Of a stretch of DNA of 64,000 bases, positions 40,570 through 48,898 are shown in pieces (position 1 is the stretch's first letter; each line of letters starts with the position of its first letter). Under the pieces are notes generated by a model. It was not told where the DNA came from, made no database searches, and worked only from the letters and a program-made list of their open reading frames with translations. The stretch spans positions 992,001 to 1,056,000 of the forward strand of contig NZ_JAYRYK010000001.1 of assembly GCF_041916975.1 (NCBI RefSeq), read 5' to 3'. Position numbers and translations under genes: made by a program. This stretch comes from Sphingosinicella sp041916975 (GTDB lineage: Bacteria; Pseudomonadota; Alphaproteobacteria; Sphingomonadales; Sphingomonadaceae).

Positions 40570-41486
40570 ACGGAGACGACACCGCCGCGCTGATCGCCAC
40601 GCTTCGCGGCTGGATTGCCGCCGGGCACAAGGCGGCGATCGCCACGGTGATCGAGACTTGGGGCTCCGCGCCGCGCCGCACGGGCGCGCATCTCCTGATT
40701 CGCGACGACGGGCTGTTCGAAGGCTCTGTGAGCGGCGGCTGCGTGGAGGGCGACGTGATCGCCGCGGCTGCGGACGTGATTGCGGTCAATGCACCGAAGC
40801 GCCTCGAATACGGCGTCGCCGATGCCCGCGCCTGGGAGGTCGGCCTTGCCTGCGGCGGCCGGATCGCGGTTCTGGTGCAGCCGGCGTCCGAAGCGGGCTT
40901 CGCGCCTGCCCTCGCCGAACGCCTCGGCAAGGCGCTCGCGGGCGGCGAGAGTGTGCGCGTCACCACCGATGCGGACGGCGTTTCCCGCGAGGGTGAAGGC
41001 GAAGGTTTCTCGCGCCTTTATGAACCCGCGGGGCGGCTGATGATCGTCGGTGCGGTCCACATCGCGCAGGCACTCGTGCCGATGGCGGAACTGCTCGGTT
41101 ACGTGCCGCTCGTCGTCGATCCGCGCGGCAGTTTCGCTGCGGCTGAACGCTTCTCGCACATCACCGTCGATCCGCGCTGGCCCGACGAGGCGCTCGCCGA
41201 CTGGAAGCCGGACGGCGCGAGCGCAGTCGTGGCGCTGACCCACGATTCCAAGCTCGACGACCCGGCGCTGATCGCGGCACTGAATTCGCCTGCTTTCTAT
41301 ATTGCCGCGCTGGGATCGCGGAAGAACCAGGCAATTCGCCGCGAACGCCTCGCCGCCGCCGGGTTCGACGAGGCGGCGCTTGCCCGGGTCCAAGGCCCCG
41401 CCGGGCTTGCCATCGGCGCGGCGAACCCCGCCGAGATCGCGCTGTCGATCGCCGCACAGATGATCGCGGTACGGCGCGGCGCGTGA
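40566..41486 (+). CDS. XdhC-family molybdenum hydroxylase maturation protein
   Basis: 306 residues. N-terminal XdhC/CoxI domain with ATVIETWGSAPRRTGAHLLI and GSVSGGCVEGDVI near 48-60; C-terminal Rossmann part with RLMIVGAVHIAQALVPMAE and VVALTHDSKLDDPALIAAL and YIAALGSRKN. XdhC binds molybdenum cofactor and promotes its sulfuration and insertion. Start is GTG 40566 inside the coxG stop. Its own stop overlaps the next gene (GTGA). Confidence 0.93.
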   Translation: MNGDDTAALIATLRGWIAAGHKAAIATVIETWGSAPRRTGAHLLIRDDGLFEGSVSGGCVEGDVIAAAADVIAVNAPKRLEYGVADARAWEVGLACGGRIAVLVQPASEAGFAPALAERLGKALAGGESVRVTTDADGVSREGEGEGFSRLYEPAGRLMIVGAVHIAQALVPMAELLGYVPLVVDPRGSFAAAERFSHITVDPRWPDEALADWKPDGASAVVALTHDSKLDDPALIAALNSPAFYIAALGSRKNQAIRRERLAAAGFDEAALARVQGPAGLAIGAANPAEIALSIAAQMIAVRRGA

Positions 41487-43060
41487 AGTTCGGCCCCGTC
41501 CCCCTCGATCGCGCAGAGGGCGCATACCTCGCCCACGCGGTCCAAACAGGCGCGCGGCGGATCGCCAAGGGTAAGCGCCTCGATGCGGCGGACATCGCCG
41601 ATGCCCGCGCGGCGGGCCTTGCCGAAATCGTCGTGGCGGCGCTCGAAAGCGATGATCTGCACGAGGACGCCGCCGCCGCCCTGCTCGCGTCCGCCGCTGC
41701 GGGCCCCGGCCTCACCGCCCAGCCGCCCGCGCACGGCCGCGCCAACATCGTTGCTGACGCCCCCGGGCTGCTGCTCGTGGAAACCACGGCGATCGATACC
41801 GTAAACGCGCATGACGAAGCAGTGACGCTGGGAACGCTTGCTCCGTTCACCCCCGCCACGAAGGACGAGATCGTCGCAACGGTGAAGATCATTCCCTTTG
41901 CCGTGCCGGAAACCCTCACCAGACGCGCGGCGGACAGCGCAAGAGGCGTGCTGCGGCTGGCACCGTTCGGCAGGCGCCGCGTCGCCTTCATCCAGACGAC
42001 CCTGCCCGGCACATCCGCCAAGCTGCTTGCGAAGACCGCCGAGGTGACCGAGGCACGCTGCGCCGCGCTGGGTCTTGTCGCGTGGCGCGAGATGCGCTGC
42101 GCGCACACGGAAGAGGCCCTTATGGCCGTGCTCGCGGACGTCGCGGATGCCGACATCGTCCTCATCAGTGGCGCCTCTGCGATCAGCGACCGGCGCGACG
42201 TGATTCCCACCGCGATCGAACAGGCGGGCGGTGCGGTGCTGCGGCTCGGGATGCCGGTCGATCCCGGCAATCTCCTGTGCCTCGCGCGCATCGGCACGCG
42301 GCCGGTAATCGGCCTTCCGGGCTGTGCGCGGAGCCCGCGACGCAATGGCTTCGACTGGGTTCTGGAACGGCTCTGGGCAGGTCTCGACGTGACCGGCGCG
42401 GATGTCGCCCGCATGGGTGCAGGCGGACTTCTCGCCGACGTCCCTCGCCCCGAACCGCGCCCGAAACCGGCAGCGGCCGGGCACGTCGGTGCCGTGGTGC
42501 TCGCGGCCGGGCGATCGGTGCGCATGGGCGCGAACAAGCTGCTCGCGGACCTCGGCGGCAAGCCGGTGCTCGCGCATGTGCTGGAAGCGGTGCGCGAAGC
42601 GGGGCTTCCCGCGATCGTCGTCACCGGCAACGCAGAAGCCGAGATCGCCGCGATGGCACGTGCCTTCGGCTTTCCGAGCGCCCATGCCGCGCGCTACGCA
42701 GACGGGCTCAGCCAGTCGGTCGCGGCGGGAATCGCCGCCGCGCACGATGACTGGTCGGCAGCGCTGGTGCTGCTCGGCGACATGCCGGGGATAAGCGCCG
42801 AGCATATCGCAAGCCTCGCCACCGCGGCGGACGCGAACCGCATCGCGGTGCCCGTGCACAACGGCAAGCGCGGGAACCCCGTCGCATGGGGCCGGCGCTA
42901 TTTCGCGCGGCTGCGCGGTCTTGAGGGCGATGTCGGCGGCAAGGCCCTGCTCGCCGAATTCGCGGACGACATCGTGGAGGTGCCGGTGGAAAGCGACGCG
43001 ATCTTCATGGATGTGGATACGCCCGAAGCCCTTGCGGCAGTGCGGGCGCGCTACGCGTAA
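41483..43060 (+). CDS. Molybdopterin-binding / MobA-like NTP-transferase fusion
   Basis: 525 residues in two parts. Residues 1-335 resemble a molybdopterin-binding region (VPLDRAEGAYLAHAVQTG, DIVLISGASAISDRRDVIP, IGLPGCARSPRRNGFDWVL), like the domain of MoeA/CinA type. Residues from about 338 form a MobA/MocA-like nucleotidyltransferase: VGAVVLAAGRSVRMGANKLL, LGDMPGISAEH and the later IAVPVHNGKRGNPVAWGRR. MocA makes molybdopterin cytosine dinucleotide for CoxL-type hydroxylases, which fits coxG and xdhC upstream. Start is GTG 41483. The 3' end overlaps recX by 10 bases on the opposite strand. Confidence 0.88.
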   Translation: MKFGPVPLDRAEGAYLAHAVQTGARRIAKGKRLDAADIADARAAGLAEIVVAALESDDLHEDAAAALLASAAAGPGLTAQPPAHGRANIVADAPGLLLVETTAIDTVNAHDEAVTLGTLAPFTPATKDEIVATVKIIPFAVPETLTRRAADSARGVLRLAPFGRRRVAFIQTTLPGTSAKLLAKTAEVTEARCAALGLVAWREMRCAHTEEALMAVLADVADADIVLISGASAISDRRDVIPTAIEQAGGAVLRLGMPVDPGNLLCLARIGTRPVIGLPGCARSPRRNGFDWVLERLWAGLDVTGADVARMGAGGLLADVPRPEPRPKPAAAGHVGAVVLAAGRSVRMGANKLLADLGGKPVLAHVLEAVREAGLPAIVVTGNAEAEIAAMARAFGFPSAHAARYADGLSQSVAAGIAAAHDDWSAALVLLGDMPGISAEHIASLATAADANRIAVPVHNGKRGNPVAWGRRYFARLRGLEGDVGGKALLAEFADDIVEVPVESDAIFMDVDTPEALAAVRARYA

Positions 43061-43572
43061 TCGGGTTCCACGTCCCGCATGTCGAGGATTTCAGCGGCTA
43101 TGCGCGCATCATGCCCTGCGCGCAGCATCGCGGCGAACTGCTTCTGCCGCACCGCCCGGTCCGGCGCTTCCCGCGCGAACGGGCCGAAGCGCTTGCGGCG
43201 CGCATAGGCCATGGCCGCGCCGCGCGCGTCGATGGCATCTGTGATCTCGCCGCGCAAATCCTCGGCAAGGCCTGCGGCCCGCAGATCCTGCCCGATGCGC
43301 CGCGCGCCGAAGCCGCGCCGTTCGAGTCCTCGTGCCCTCGCTTCCCCGAACGTGCGGTCATCGACGTAGCGCAACGCCGCGAAATGCTGGACGATCGCTT
43401 CGATATCGGCTGCCCGCTCCCCGGCCCAGCCGCGTTCGCGCACCTTGCGCGAAAGATAGGCCGCGAGCCGGCCTTCCGAGGTCGCGAAACGCTCGACATA
43501 GCGCAGCGCAAGCGCACGAAGCGCTTCCTGATCGAGCGGTCGCGGCGGTTTTCGGCTTTTTTCGGTGCGCAC
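43051..43572 (-). CDS. recX: Regulatory protein RecX
   Basis: 173 residues. Helical repeats typical of RecX: LRALALRYVERFATSEGRL, YLSRKVRERG, IVQHFAALRYVDDRTFGEA, RARGLERRGFGARRIGQDL and the third-repeat ARRKRFGPFA. It caps RecA filaments and dampens recombination. Start is taken as GTG 43572 with AGGA upstream; the frame extends further without conservation. recA is not next to it. Confidence 0.9.
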   Translation of the reverse strand: MRTEKSRKPPRPLDQEALRALALRYVERFATSEGRLAAYLSRKVRERGWAGERAADIEAIVQHFAALRYVDDRTFGEARARGLERRGFGARRIGQDLRAAGLAEDLRGEITDAIDARGAAMAYARRKRFGPFAREAPDRAVRQKQFAAMLRAGHDARIAAEILDMRDVEPDYA

Positions 43573-43642
43573 GCCATGTTCCTGCCATAGTCGGACCCAA
43601 TTTTGAACGTCACATTCCGGCAAAGGCTGACGCTGGCCTGTT

Positions 43643-43671
43643 TTGCAAGTGGCCAAGGAGTCGTGTATTTG
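43643..43671 (+). promoter_or_regulatory. Possible promoter of the sphingolipid operon
   Basis: TTGCAA (43643-43648) and TATTTG (43666-43671) are separated by 17 bases; a start near 43678 would leave a leader of about 17 bases before the ATG at 43695. It is the best housekeeping-type match in the recX/ligase gap. Confidence 0.4.
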
Positions 43672-43694
43672 GCGAGGTTTATGAGCGGCGGGAA

Positions 43695-45521
43695 ATGCCG
43701 CCGCCGCGCCGGGAAGAGCTGAGGAGGTTCGGGGACTTGCTGAATCGCACTTCGGATTCGAGCGCGCTTGCGCTGTCCGGCGCCGATGAAACGGCGCTGG
43801 CGCCAACGCCGACGCTCGACGATTTGCCGCGCCGTCTGGCGGATTTCAACACGCTTGGCGAAGCGCTGGACTATGCGGCGCAGGGCAAGCGCGGCCTCAA
43901 CTTCTTCGATGCGCGGGCACGCCTCGCGCGGGTTCTCACCTTCGCCGACCTCAAGGCCGATGCGACCGCGAACGCCTATCGGCTGATCGCCGCGGGTATC
44001 AAGCCGGGCGACCGCGTGGCGCTGATCGCCGAGACGAGCGCGGATTTCGTCAGCCTGTTCTTCGGCGCCATATACGCTGGCGCCCTCCCCGTGCCGCTGC
44101 CGCTGCCGACCTCGTTCGGTGGACGCGAAGGCTATGTGGAGCAGATTCGCAGCCAGCTGATGTCGTGCGACCCCGAGATCGCGCTTGCGCCTTCCGGCCT
44201 TGCCGCGATCGTTGCGGAAGCTGCGCACGGCCTGCGCTGCCGCACCGCGCACGACTGGCTCGATTTCATGGCGCGCGACGCAAAGCCCGCCGCGCTGCCG
44301 TCCGCCCGCAAGAGCGACATCGCCTATCTCCAGTATTCGAGCGGCTCGACGCGCTTCCCGCACGGCGTGGAGATCACACATGAAGCGCTGCTCGCCAACC
44401 TCAACGGCCATGCCGTTGGCGTGAAACTGCAGCGCGACGACCGCGTCATTTCGTGGCTGCCTTATTATCACGACATGGGCCTCGTCGGCTGCCTGATGGC
44501 GCCGATCGCGAACCAGGTTTCCGCCGACTACCTCGCCACCGAGGATTTCGCGCGCCGTCCGCTCTCGTGGCTCGCACTCATCACGCGCAACGAGGGCCAC
44601 AGCCTCTCTTATTCGCCGACGTTCGGCTACGATATCTGCGCGCGGCGCGTTTCGAGCCAGACCGATGTTGCCGAGCGCTTCGACCTGTCGCGCTGGCGCG
44701 TGGCAGGCAACGGCGCCGACATGATCCGCCCGGACGTGATGAGCGCCTTCGTCGAGGCCTTCGCGCCTGCCGGCTTTTCTGGCGGGGCGTTCCTGCCGAG
44801 CTACGGGCTTGCCGAAGCGACGCTCGCCGTCACCATCTCGCCGCCGGGCACCGGCATCGTCACCGATCTCGTCGACGAACGCCTACTCTCGGGCGAGCGT
44901 GAAGACACGGGCACCGGCACGGGCCGGATGCGCGCGATTGTGAACTGCGGCGTTGCGCTGCCGGGCATGGAAATCGAAATCCGGGACGAATCGGGCCGCC
45001 GCCTCGGCGACCGCCAGATCGGCAAGGTGTTCGTGGCCGGCCCCAGCATCATGACCGGCTATTTCCGCGACGAGATTTCGACCCGCGCCGCGCTTCAGGG
45101 CCAATGGCTCGATACCGGCGACATGGGCTACATGCTGGAGAGCGCGCTCTACATCGTCGGCCGCGCCAAGGACATGATCATCATCAACGGCAAGAACCAC
45201 TGGCCGCAGGACATCGAGTGGGCGATCGAGCAGCTTCCAGGCTTCAAGGCGGGCGACATCGCCGCCTTCTCGATCACCACGGAGGGCGGCGAAGAGTCGC
45301 CCGCCGTGCTCGTCCAGTGCCGCACCAGCGATGCTGCCGAGAGGGCTGACCTCCGCGAGACGATCAAGGCCAAGGTACGCACCATCACGGGCATGAACTG
45401 CATCGTCGAACTGGTCCCGCCGCGCACGCTGCCGCGCACCAGCTCGGGCAAGCTCAGCCGCTCCAAGGCCCGGGCACTCTACCTCTCCGGCCAGATTCAA
45501 CCGTTCGACATCGCGGCCTAG
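43695..45521 (+). CDS. Fatty acyl-AMP ligase / acyl-ACP ligase (sphingolipid cluster)
   Basis: 608 residues, ANL superfamily. The adenylation core has YLQYSSGSTRFPHGVEITH near 215-233, SWLPYYHDMGLVG, PSYGLAEATLAV, TGDMGYM and the C-terminal GRAKDMIIINGKNHWPQDIE. The FAAL-type insertion and the neighbouring ACP gene suggest it activates a fatty acid and loads it on that ACP, as the Acps protein does in Caulobacter sphingolipid synthesis. First gene of ligase-reductase-ACP-spt. Start uncertain: ATG 43695 or TTG 43737, the latter 9 bases after a strong AGGAGG. Confidence 0.9.
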   Translation: MPPPRREELRRFGDLLNRTSDSSALALSGADETALAPTPTLDDLPRRLADFNTLGEALDYAAQGKRGLNFFDARARLARVLTFADLKADATANAYRLIAAGIKPGDRVALIAETSADFVSLFFGAIYAGALPVPLPLPTSFGGREGYVEQIRSQLMSCDPEIALAPSGLAAIVAEAAHGLRCRTAHDWLDFMARDAKPAALPSARKSDIAYLQYSSGSTRFPHGVEITHEALLANLNGHAVGVKLQRDDRVISWLPYYHDMGLVGCLMAPIANQVSADYLATEDFARRPLSWLALITRNEGHSLSYSPTFGYDICARRVSSQTDVAERFDLSRWRVAGNGADMIRPDVMSAFVEAFAPAGFSGGAFLPSYGLAEATLAVTISPPGTGIVTDLVDERLLSGEREDTGTGTGRMRAIVNCGVALPGMEIEIRDESGRRLGDRQIGKVFVAGPSIMTGYFRDEISTRAALQGQWLDTGDMGYMLESALYIVGRAKDMIIINGKNHWPQDIEWAIEQLPGFKAGDIAAFSITTEGGEESPAVLVQCRTSDAAERADLRETIKAKVRTITGMNCIVELVPPRTLPRTSSGKLSRSKARALYLSGQIQPFDIAA

Positions 45522-45534
45522 CCGCCTCCCGTCG

Positions 45535-46443
45535 ATGACCCGCATCGCGATCACCGGCGGAACCGGCTTCGTCGGCACGAAGCTGATCGACCTTGCACTT
45601 GAAAAGGGCCACGCGGTCCGTGCGCTCGCCCGCCGCACGCAGCCCGCGCGCGCCGGTCTCGAATGGATTGCGGGCGATCTTGCGAACGGCGATGCGCTTG
45701 CTCGCCTTACCGAAAACGCGGACGCCGTGATCCATGTCGCGGGCGTTATCAACGCCCGCACGCCGCTGGAGTTCGCTGCCGGAAACATCGAGGGCACGCG
45801 CGCGATGCTGGAGGCGAGCCATGACGTGCCGCGCTTCGTGCATGTCTCCTCGCTCGCGGCGCGCGAACCCGCGCTCTCGATCTACGGCAACACCAAGGCG
45901 GCAGCCGACGCGCTCGTCGAAACCGCGCGGCCGGACGCGGCGATCGTACGTCCCCCTGCCGTCTACGGCCCCGGCGATCGCGAGACGGCGAACGTCTACA
46001 AGCTCGTCGCGCGCGGCTGGGCGCTGCTGCCGGGTAGCGGACGCTTTTCGATCGTGGAGGTTTCAGACCTCGCGCGCGCGCTGTTGGCCCTTGCCGAAAA
46101 CCCGGCGCCGAGCGGCATTTTCGAGATCGACGACGGAACGCCCGGCGGGCTCAGCCACCGCGAGATGGCCGCGTACATCGCCGCCGCGCTCGGCAAGACG
46201 CCGACCTACGTTCCTCTGCCGCCCGCTGCACTAAAGCTCGGCGCCGCGATCGATACGCTCGGCGCGAAGCTCGCCGGGCGCCTGCCCGCGCTCAGCTTCG
46301 ACCGCGCGCGTTACCTCGCGCACCCGGACTGGGTGGCGGACAGCGCACCCCTGCGCGCGCTCGGCATCTGGGCGCCTGAAGTGCCCGCCGCCGAAGGCAT
46401 CGCGCGCACGGCGGAATGGTACAGAAACGCGGGCTGGATTTAG
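45535..46443 (+). CDS. NAD(P)-dependent epimerase/reductase, CerR-like
   Basis: 302 residues, extended SDR. Nucleotide-binding GGTGFVG at 8-14 and the catalytic pair Tyr117/Lys121 (YGNTK), with SS upstream at 105-106. The Caulobacter enzyme CerR, at the same place in its cluster, is proposed to reduce the 3-keto group of the N-acylated base. Here it lies 13 bases after the ligase gene and 70 before the ACP gene. Sequence alone gives only a sugar-epimerase-like SDR; the ceramide role is from position. Confidence 0.85.
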   Translation: MTRIAITGGTGFVGTKLIDLALEKGHAVRALARRTQPARAGLEWIAGDLANGDALARLTENADAVIHVAGVINARTPLEFAAGNIEGTRAMLEASHDVPRFVHVSSLAAREPALSIYGNTKAAADALVETARPDAAIVRPPAVYGPGDRETANVYKLVARGWALLPGSGRFSIVEVSDLARALLALAENPAPSGIFEIDDGTPGGLSHREMAAYIAAALGKTPTYVPLPPAALKLGAAIDTLGAKLAGRLPALSFDRARYLAHPDWVADSAPLRALGIWAPEVPAAEGIARTAEWYRNAGWI

Positions 46444-46513
46444 GCCGCGCGCCTGCCTATCCCCTGCCACAATCTGTTGGCATCGAACCGCAACGACATT
46501 TCAGGACACACGC

Positions 46514-46762
46514 ATGGCGCACACCCGCGACACCATCCTTCCGAAGCTGATGGAACTGATCGAGCCGCTGAACCGCAAGGCGATCACGCTGGCCGAGAAT
46601 ACGAGCTTTTCGAGTGACCTCGAGCTGGACTCGCTGACCGTGATGGATCTCGTCGCCAACATCGAGGATGAGTACGACATCATCCTGCCGATGAACCTGC
46701 TCCCCGAGCTGGAAACGATCGGTCAGCTCGCCGACGCCGTCACCAAGATCGTGAACGGCTGA
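46514..46762 (+). CDS. Acyl carrier protein of the sphingolipid operon
   Basis: 82 residues, acidic. The phosphopantetheine site is Ser40 in LELDSLTVMDL; later EDEYDIILPMNLLPELETIG completes the four-helix fold. It is distinct from the fatty-acid-synthesis AcpP in lying between a ligase/reductase pair and spt, 8 bases before the latter. It should be modified by AcpS (encoded at 15.1 kb) or another PPTase, loaded by the FAAL, and act as acyl donor for serine palmitoyltransferase. Confidence 0.92.
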   Translation: MAHTRDTILPKLMELIEPLNRKAITLAENTSFSSDLELDSLTVMDLVANIEDEYDIILPMNLLPELETIGQLADAVTKIVNG

Positions 46763-46770
46763 GGCGGACG

Positions 46771-47979
46771 ATGGGCGACCTTTTCGACAAATTCGATCCC
46801 GTCATCGCCGAGAAGGCGGCGCTGCTGGCGACGGGCGTGAACGACCCGTTCAACCTCGTGATGGAGAAGGTCCACTCGCCGACCGAAGCGACGGTGAACG
46901 GGCGCGAGACGATCCTCGTCGGCACATACAACTACATGGGCATGACCTTCGACCCCGACGTGATCGCGGCGGGCAAGGAGGCACTCGACCAATACGGTGC
47001 GGGGACGACCGGCAGCCGGGTGCTGAACGGAACATATCAGGGCCACCGCGAGGTCGAGGAGGCGCTGAAGGATTTCTACGGCACCAGCCACGCCATGGTG
47101 TTTTCAACGGGTTACCAGGCGAACCTCGGCCTGATGGCGACGATGGCGGCGCGCGGGGAATACATCATCCTCGATGCCGACAGCCACGCCTCGATCTATG
47201 ACGGCTGCGCGATGGGCAACGCGGACATCGTGCGCTTCCGCCACAACAGCGTGGAAGACCTTGACAAGCGTCTCGGTCGGTTGCCGGCGGAGGCGGGCAA
47301 GCTTGTCGTTCTTGAAGGCGTCTATTCGATGCTGGGCGACATCGCGCCGCTGAAAGAGATGGTCGCGGTCGCCAAGAAACATGGCGCAATGGTCGTGGTC
47401 GATGAAGCGCACGGCATGGGCTTCTTCGGCCCGAACGGACGCGGCGTCTATGAGGCCGCAGGCGTCGAGGCGGACGTCGACTTCGTCGTCGGCACCTTCT
47501 CGAAATCGGTGGGCACGGTCGGCGGCTTCGTCGTCTCCAACCACCCGAAGTTCGAGGTGCTGCGCCTCGTCTGCCGGCCTTACGTGTTCACCGCCTCGCT
47601 GCCGCCGAGCGTCGTTGCCACGGCGGCGACCTCGATCCGCAAGCTGAAGCACGCGCACAACAAGCGCCAGCATCTGTGGGAAAACAGCCGCAAGCTGCAT
47701 TCCGGCCTCAAGGCCAAAGGCTTCAAGATCGCGACCGAGACCGCGGAAAGCGCGATCATCGCGGTGCTGATGCCGGGCCAGGAAGCGTGCGCCCGCATGT
47801 GGAGCGCGCTCATCGAGCTTGGCGTCTACGTCAACATGGCGCGCCCGCCCGCGACACCGGCCGGCATGTTCCTGCTGCGCTGCTCGCTTTGCGCCGAACA
47901 CCGCGCGGAGCAGGTCGACATCATCATCGACCGTTTCGTGAAGGCCGCTGAAATCGCCGGGATTCCGCTCGAAGCCTGA
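46771..47979 (+). CDS. spt: Serine palmitoyltransferase
   Basis: 402 residues, soluble alpha-oxoamine synthase. The PLP lysine is Lys245 in GTFSKSVGTVGG; His139 (DSHASIYDG) stacks on the cofactor ring and Asp211/His214 (VVDEAHGMGFFG) complete the site. VCRPYVFTASLPPSV and NMARPPATPAGMFLLRCS agree closely with what I recall of the Sphingomonas paucimobilis enzyme, setting it apart from KBL, AONS and ALAS. Condenses L-serine with an acyl thioester to 3-ketosphinganine, the committing step of sphingolipid synthesis, in the cytoplasm. Last gene of its operon; convergent with the Tam41-like gene one base away. Confidence 0.95.
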   Translation: MGDLFDKFDPVIAEKAALLATGVNDPFNLVMEKVHSPTEATVNGRETILVGTYNYMGMTFDPDVIAAGKEALDQYGAGTTGSRVLNGTYQGHREVEEALKDFYGTSHAMVFSTGYQANLGLMATMAARGEYIILDADSHASIYDGCAMGNADIVRFRHNSVEDLDKRLGRLPAEAGKLVVLEGVYSMLGDIAPLKEMVAVAKKHGAMVVVDEAHGMGFFGPNGRGVYEAAGVEADVDFVVGTFSKSVGTVGGFVVSNHPKFEVLRLVCRPYVFTASLPPSVVATAATSIRKLKHAHNKRQHLWENSRKLHSGLKAKGFKIATETAESAIIAVLMPGQEACARMWSALIELGVYVNMARPPATPAGMFLLRCSLCAEHRAEQVDIIIDRFVKAAEIAGIPLEA

Positions 47980-47980
47980 G

Positions 47981-48898
47981 CTAGCGCACCGCGCCCTTGC
48001 GGATCAGCTTCGGCAGCAACACCAGCCCGGCAAGGATCGGGAAGCGCCGGTGCCACGGCTTCACGACGATACCCGCGCCCGCGTGGCGGTTCACCTTCCA
48101 CGCGATGTAATCGACGCCGCCCTTGAAGGTGAAACTCGCCTTCGCCAGCCGCAGCACGGAGAGCACCTTGCCCCGGCGGCGTAGCTTGGCCCAGACGCGC
48201 TCGCCCGCGTGGCGATCAGCGTCGGCGCGGAAATGGACGACACCGCCGCGCACTTCCGCCGCGAGATCGCTGTCCGCGATGGCGGGCGCTGTGAACGCAG
48301 TGTAGCGCGCGGGATCGGTTTCGAAGATCGACTGGCCGCGCCCCGCACGCTCCGACCTGAGTTCGGAAGCGTAGGTGAGTGCGAAAGCGCCGGTCCACAG
48401 CGCCTCGACACTGAGATCATCGTCGAGCATCGGCCGCGCGGTCTTGAGCAGCGTCGGCGCTGCCGTCGCGACCGCGCGGATCACGCGGGCGCGGGCCGCA
48501 TCGCCGCGCACCCACACGAGCCGCGAGGGCTGCGCGAAGCGCGCCCACACCGAAACGTTGTCGCAATCGGGCGAGCAGGCGTGCGCGAAGTCTTCAACCG
48601 TCATCACCGCGAACTTGGCGCGCAGCCCTTCGTGCTCCGCATAATAGACATTCGGCGGGATCAGGCGGTTGGCCGTCGCCATCCAGCGGCGCGTGTAGGC
48701 GCGTTCGTAGGAATCGACGAGCAGATAGAAATCGAGCAGCGAATCGCCGAGATCTTCGCTTCTGAGGCACGAGCCGTAGAACAGCACCGCCTGCGCGGCG
48801 CCGCCGCAGCGCCCGGCGATCGCTTTGGCGAAATCGGCGACTTCGGGAGCGGCGGGCGTTTCCAGCTCGGCCGCAACGAGCGGCACGAGCGCCGTCAT
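47981..48898 (-). CDS. Tam41-like nucleotidyltransferase (possible lipid cytidylyltransferase)
   Basis: 305 residues. An N-terminal nucleotidyltransferase motif, FYGSCLR (40-46) with acidic residues in LLDFYLLVD (54-62; Asp56, Asp62), is followed by RLIPPNVYY (79-86), KFAVMTVEDF and VWARFAQPSRLVWV. That order (G-S, DF..VD, PN.VYY, then ..GRL.KPV) is the pattern of the mitochondrial CDP-diacylglycerol synthase Tam41, not of CdsA. The C-terminal part is basic and may touch membrane. It is translationally coupled (ATGA) to a lipid kinase gene and convergent with spt. I infer CTP-dependent activation of a phosphorylated lipid, perhaps ceramide phosphate; no experiment is implied. The Caulobacter cluster has, as I remember, a CPG-synthesis gene in this place. 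Confidence 0.65.
   Translation of the reverse strand: MTALVPLVAAELETPAAPEVADFAKAIAGRCGGAAQAVLFYGSCLRSEDLGDSLLDFYLLVDSYERAYTRRWMATANRLIPPNVYYAEHEGLRAKFAVMTVEDFAHACSPDCDNVSVWARFAQPSRLVWVRGDAARARVIRAVATAAPTLLKTARPMLDDDLSVEALWTGAFALTYASELRSERAGRGQSIFETDPARYTAFTAPAIADSDLAAEVRGGVVHFRADADRHAGERVWAKLRRRGKVLSVLRLAKASFTFKGGVDYIAWKVNRHAGAGIVVKPWHRRFPILAGLVLLPKLIRKGAVR

Noticed and set aside
43573..43694. LexA box (GTTC-N7-GTTC) upstream of recX
   Set aside because: The second half-site has two mismatches (AGTC) and would not be called a site.
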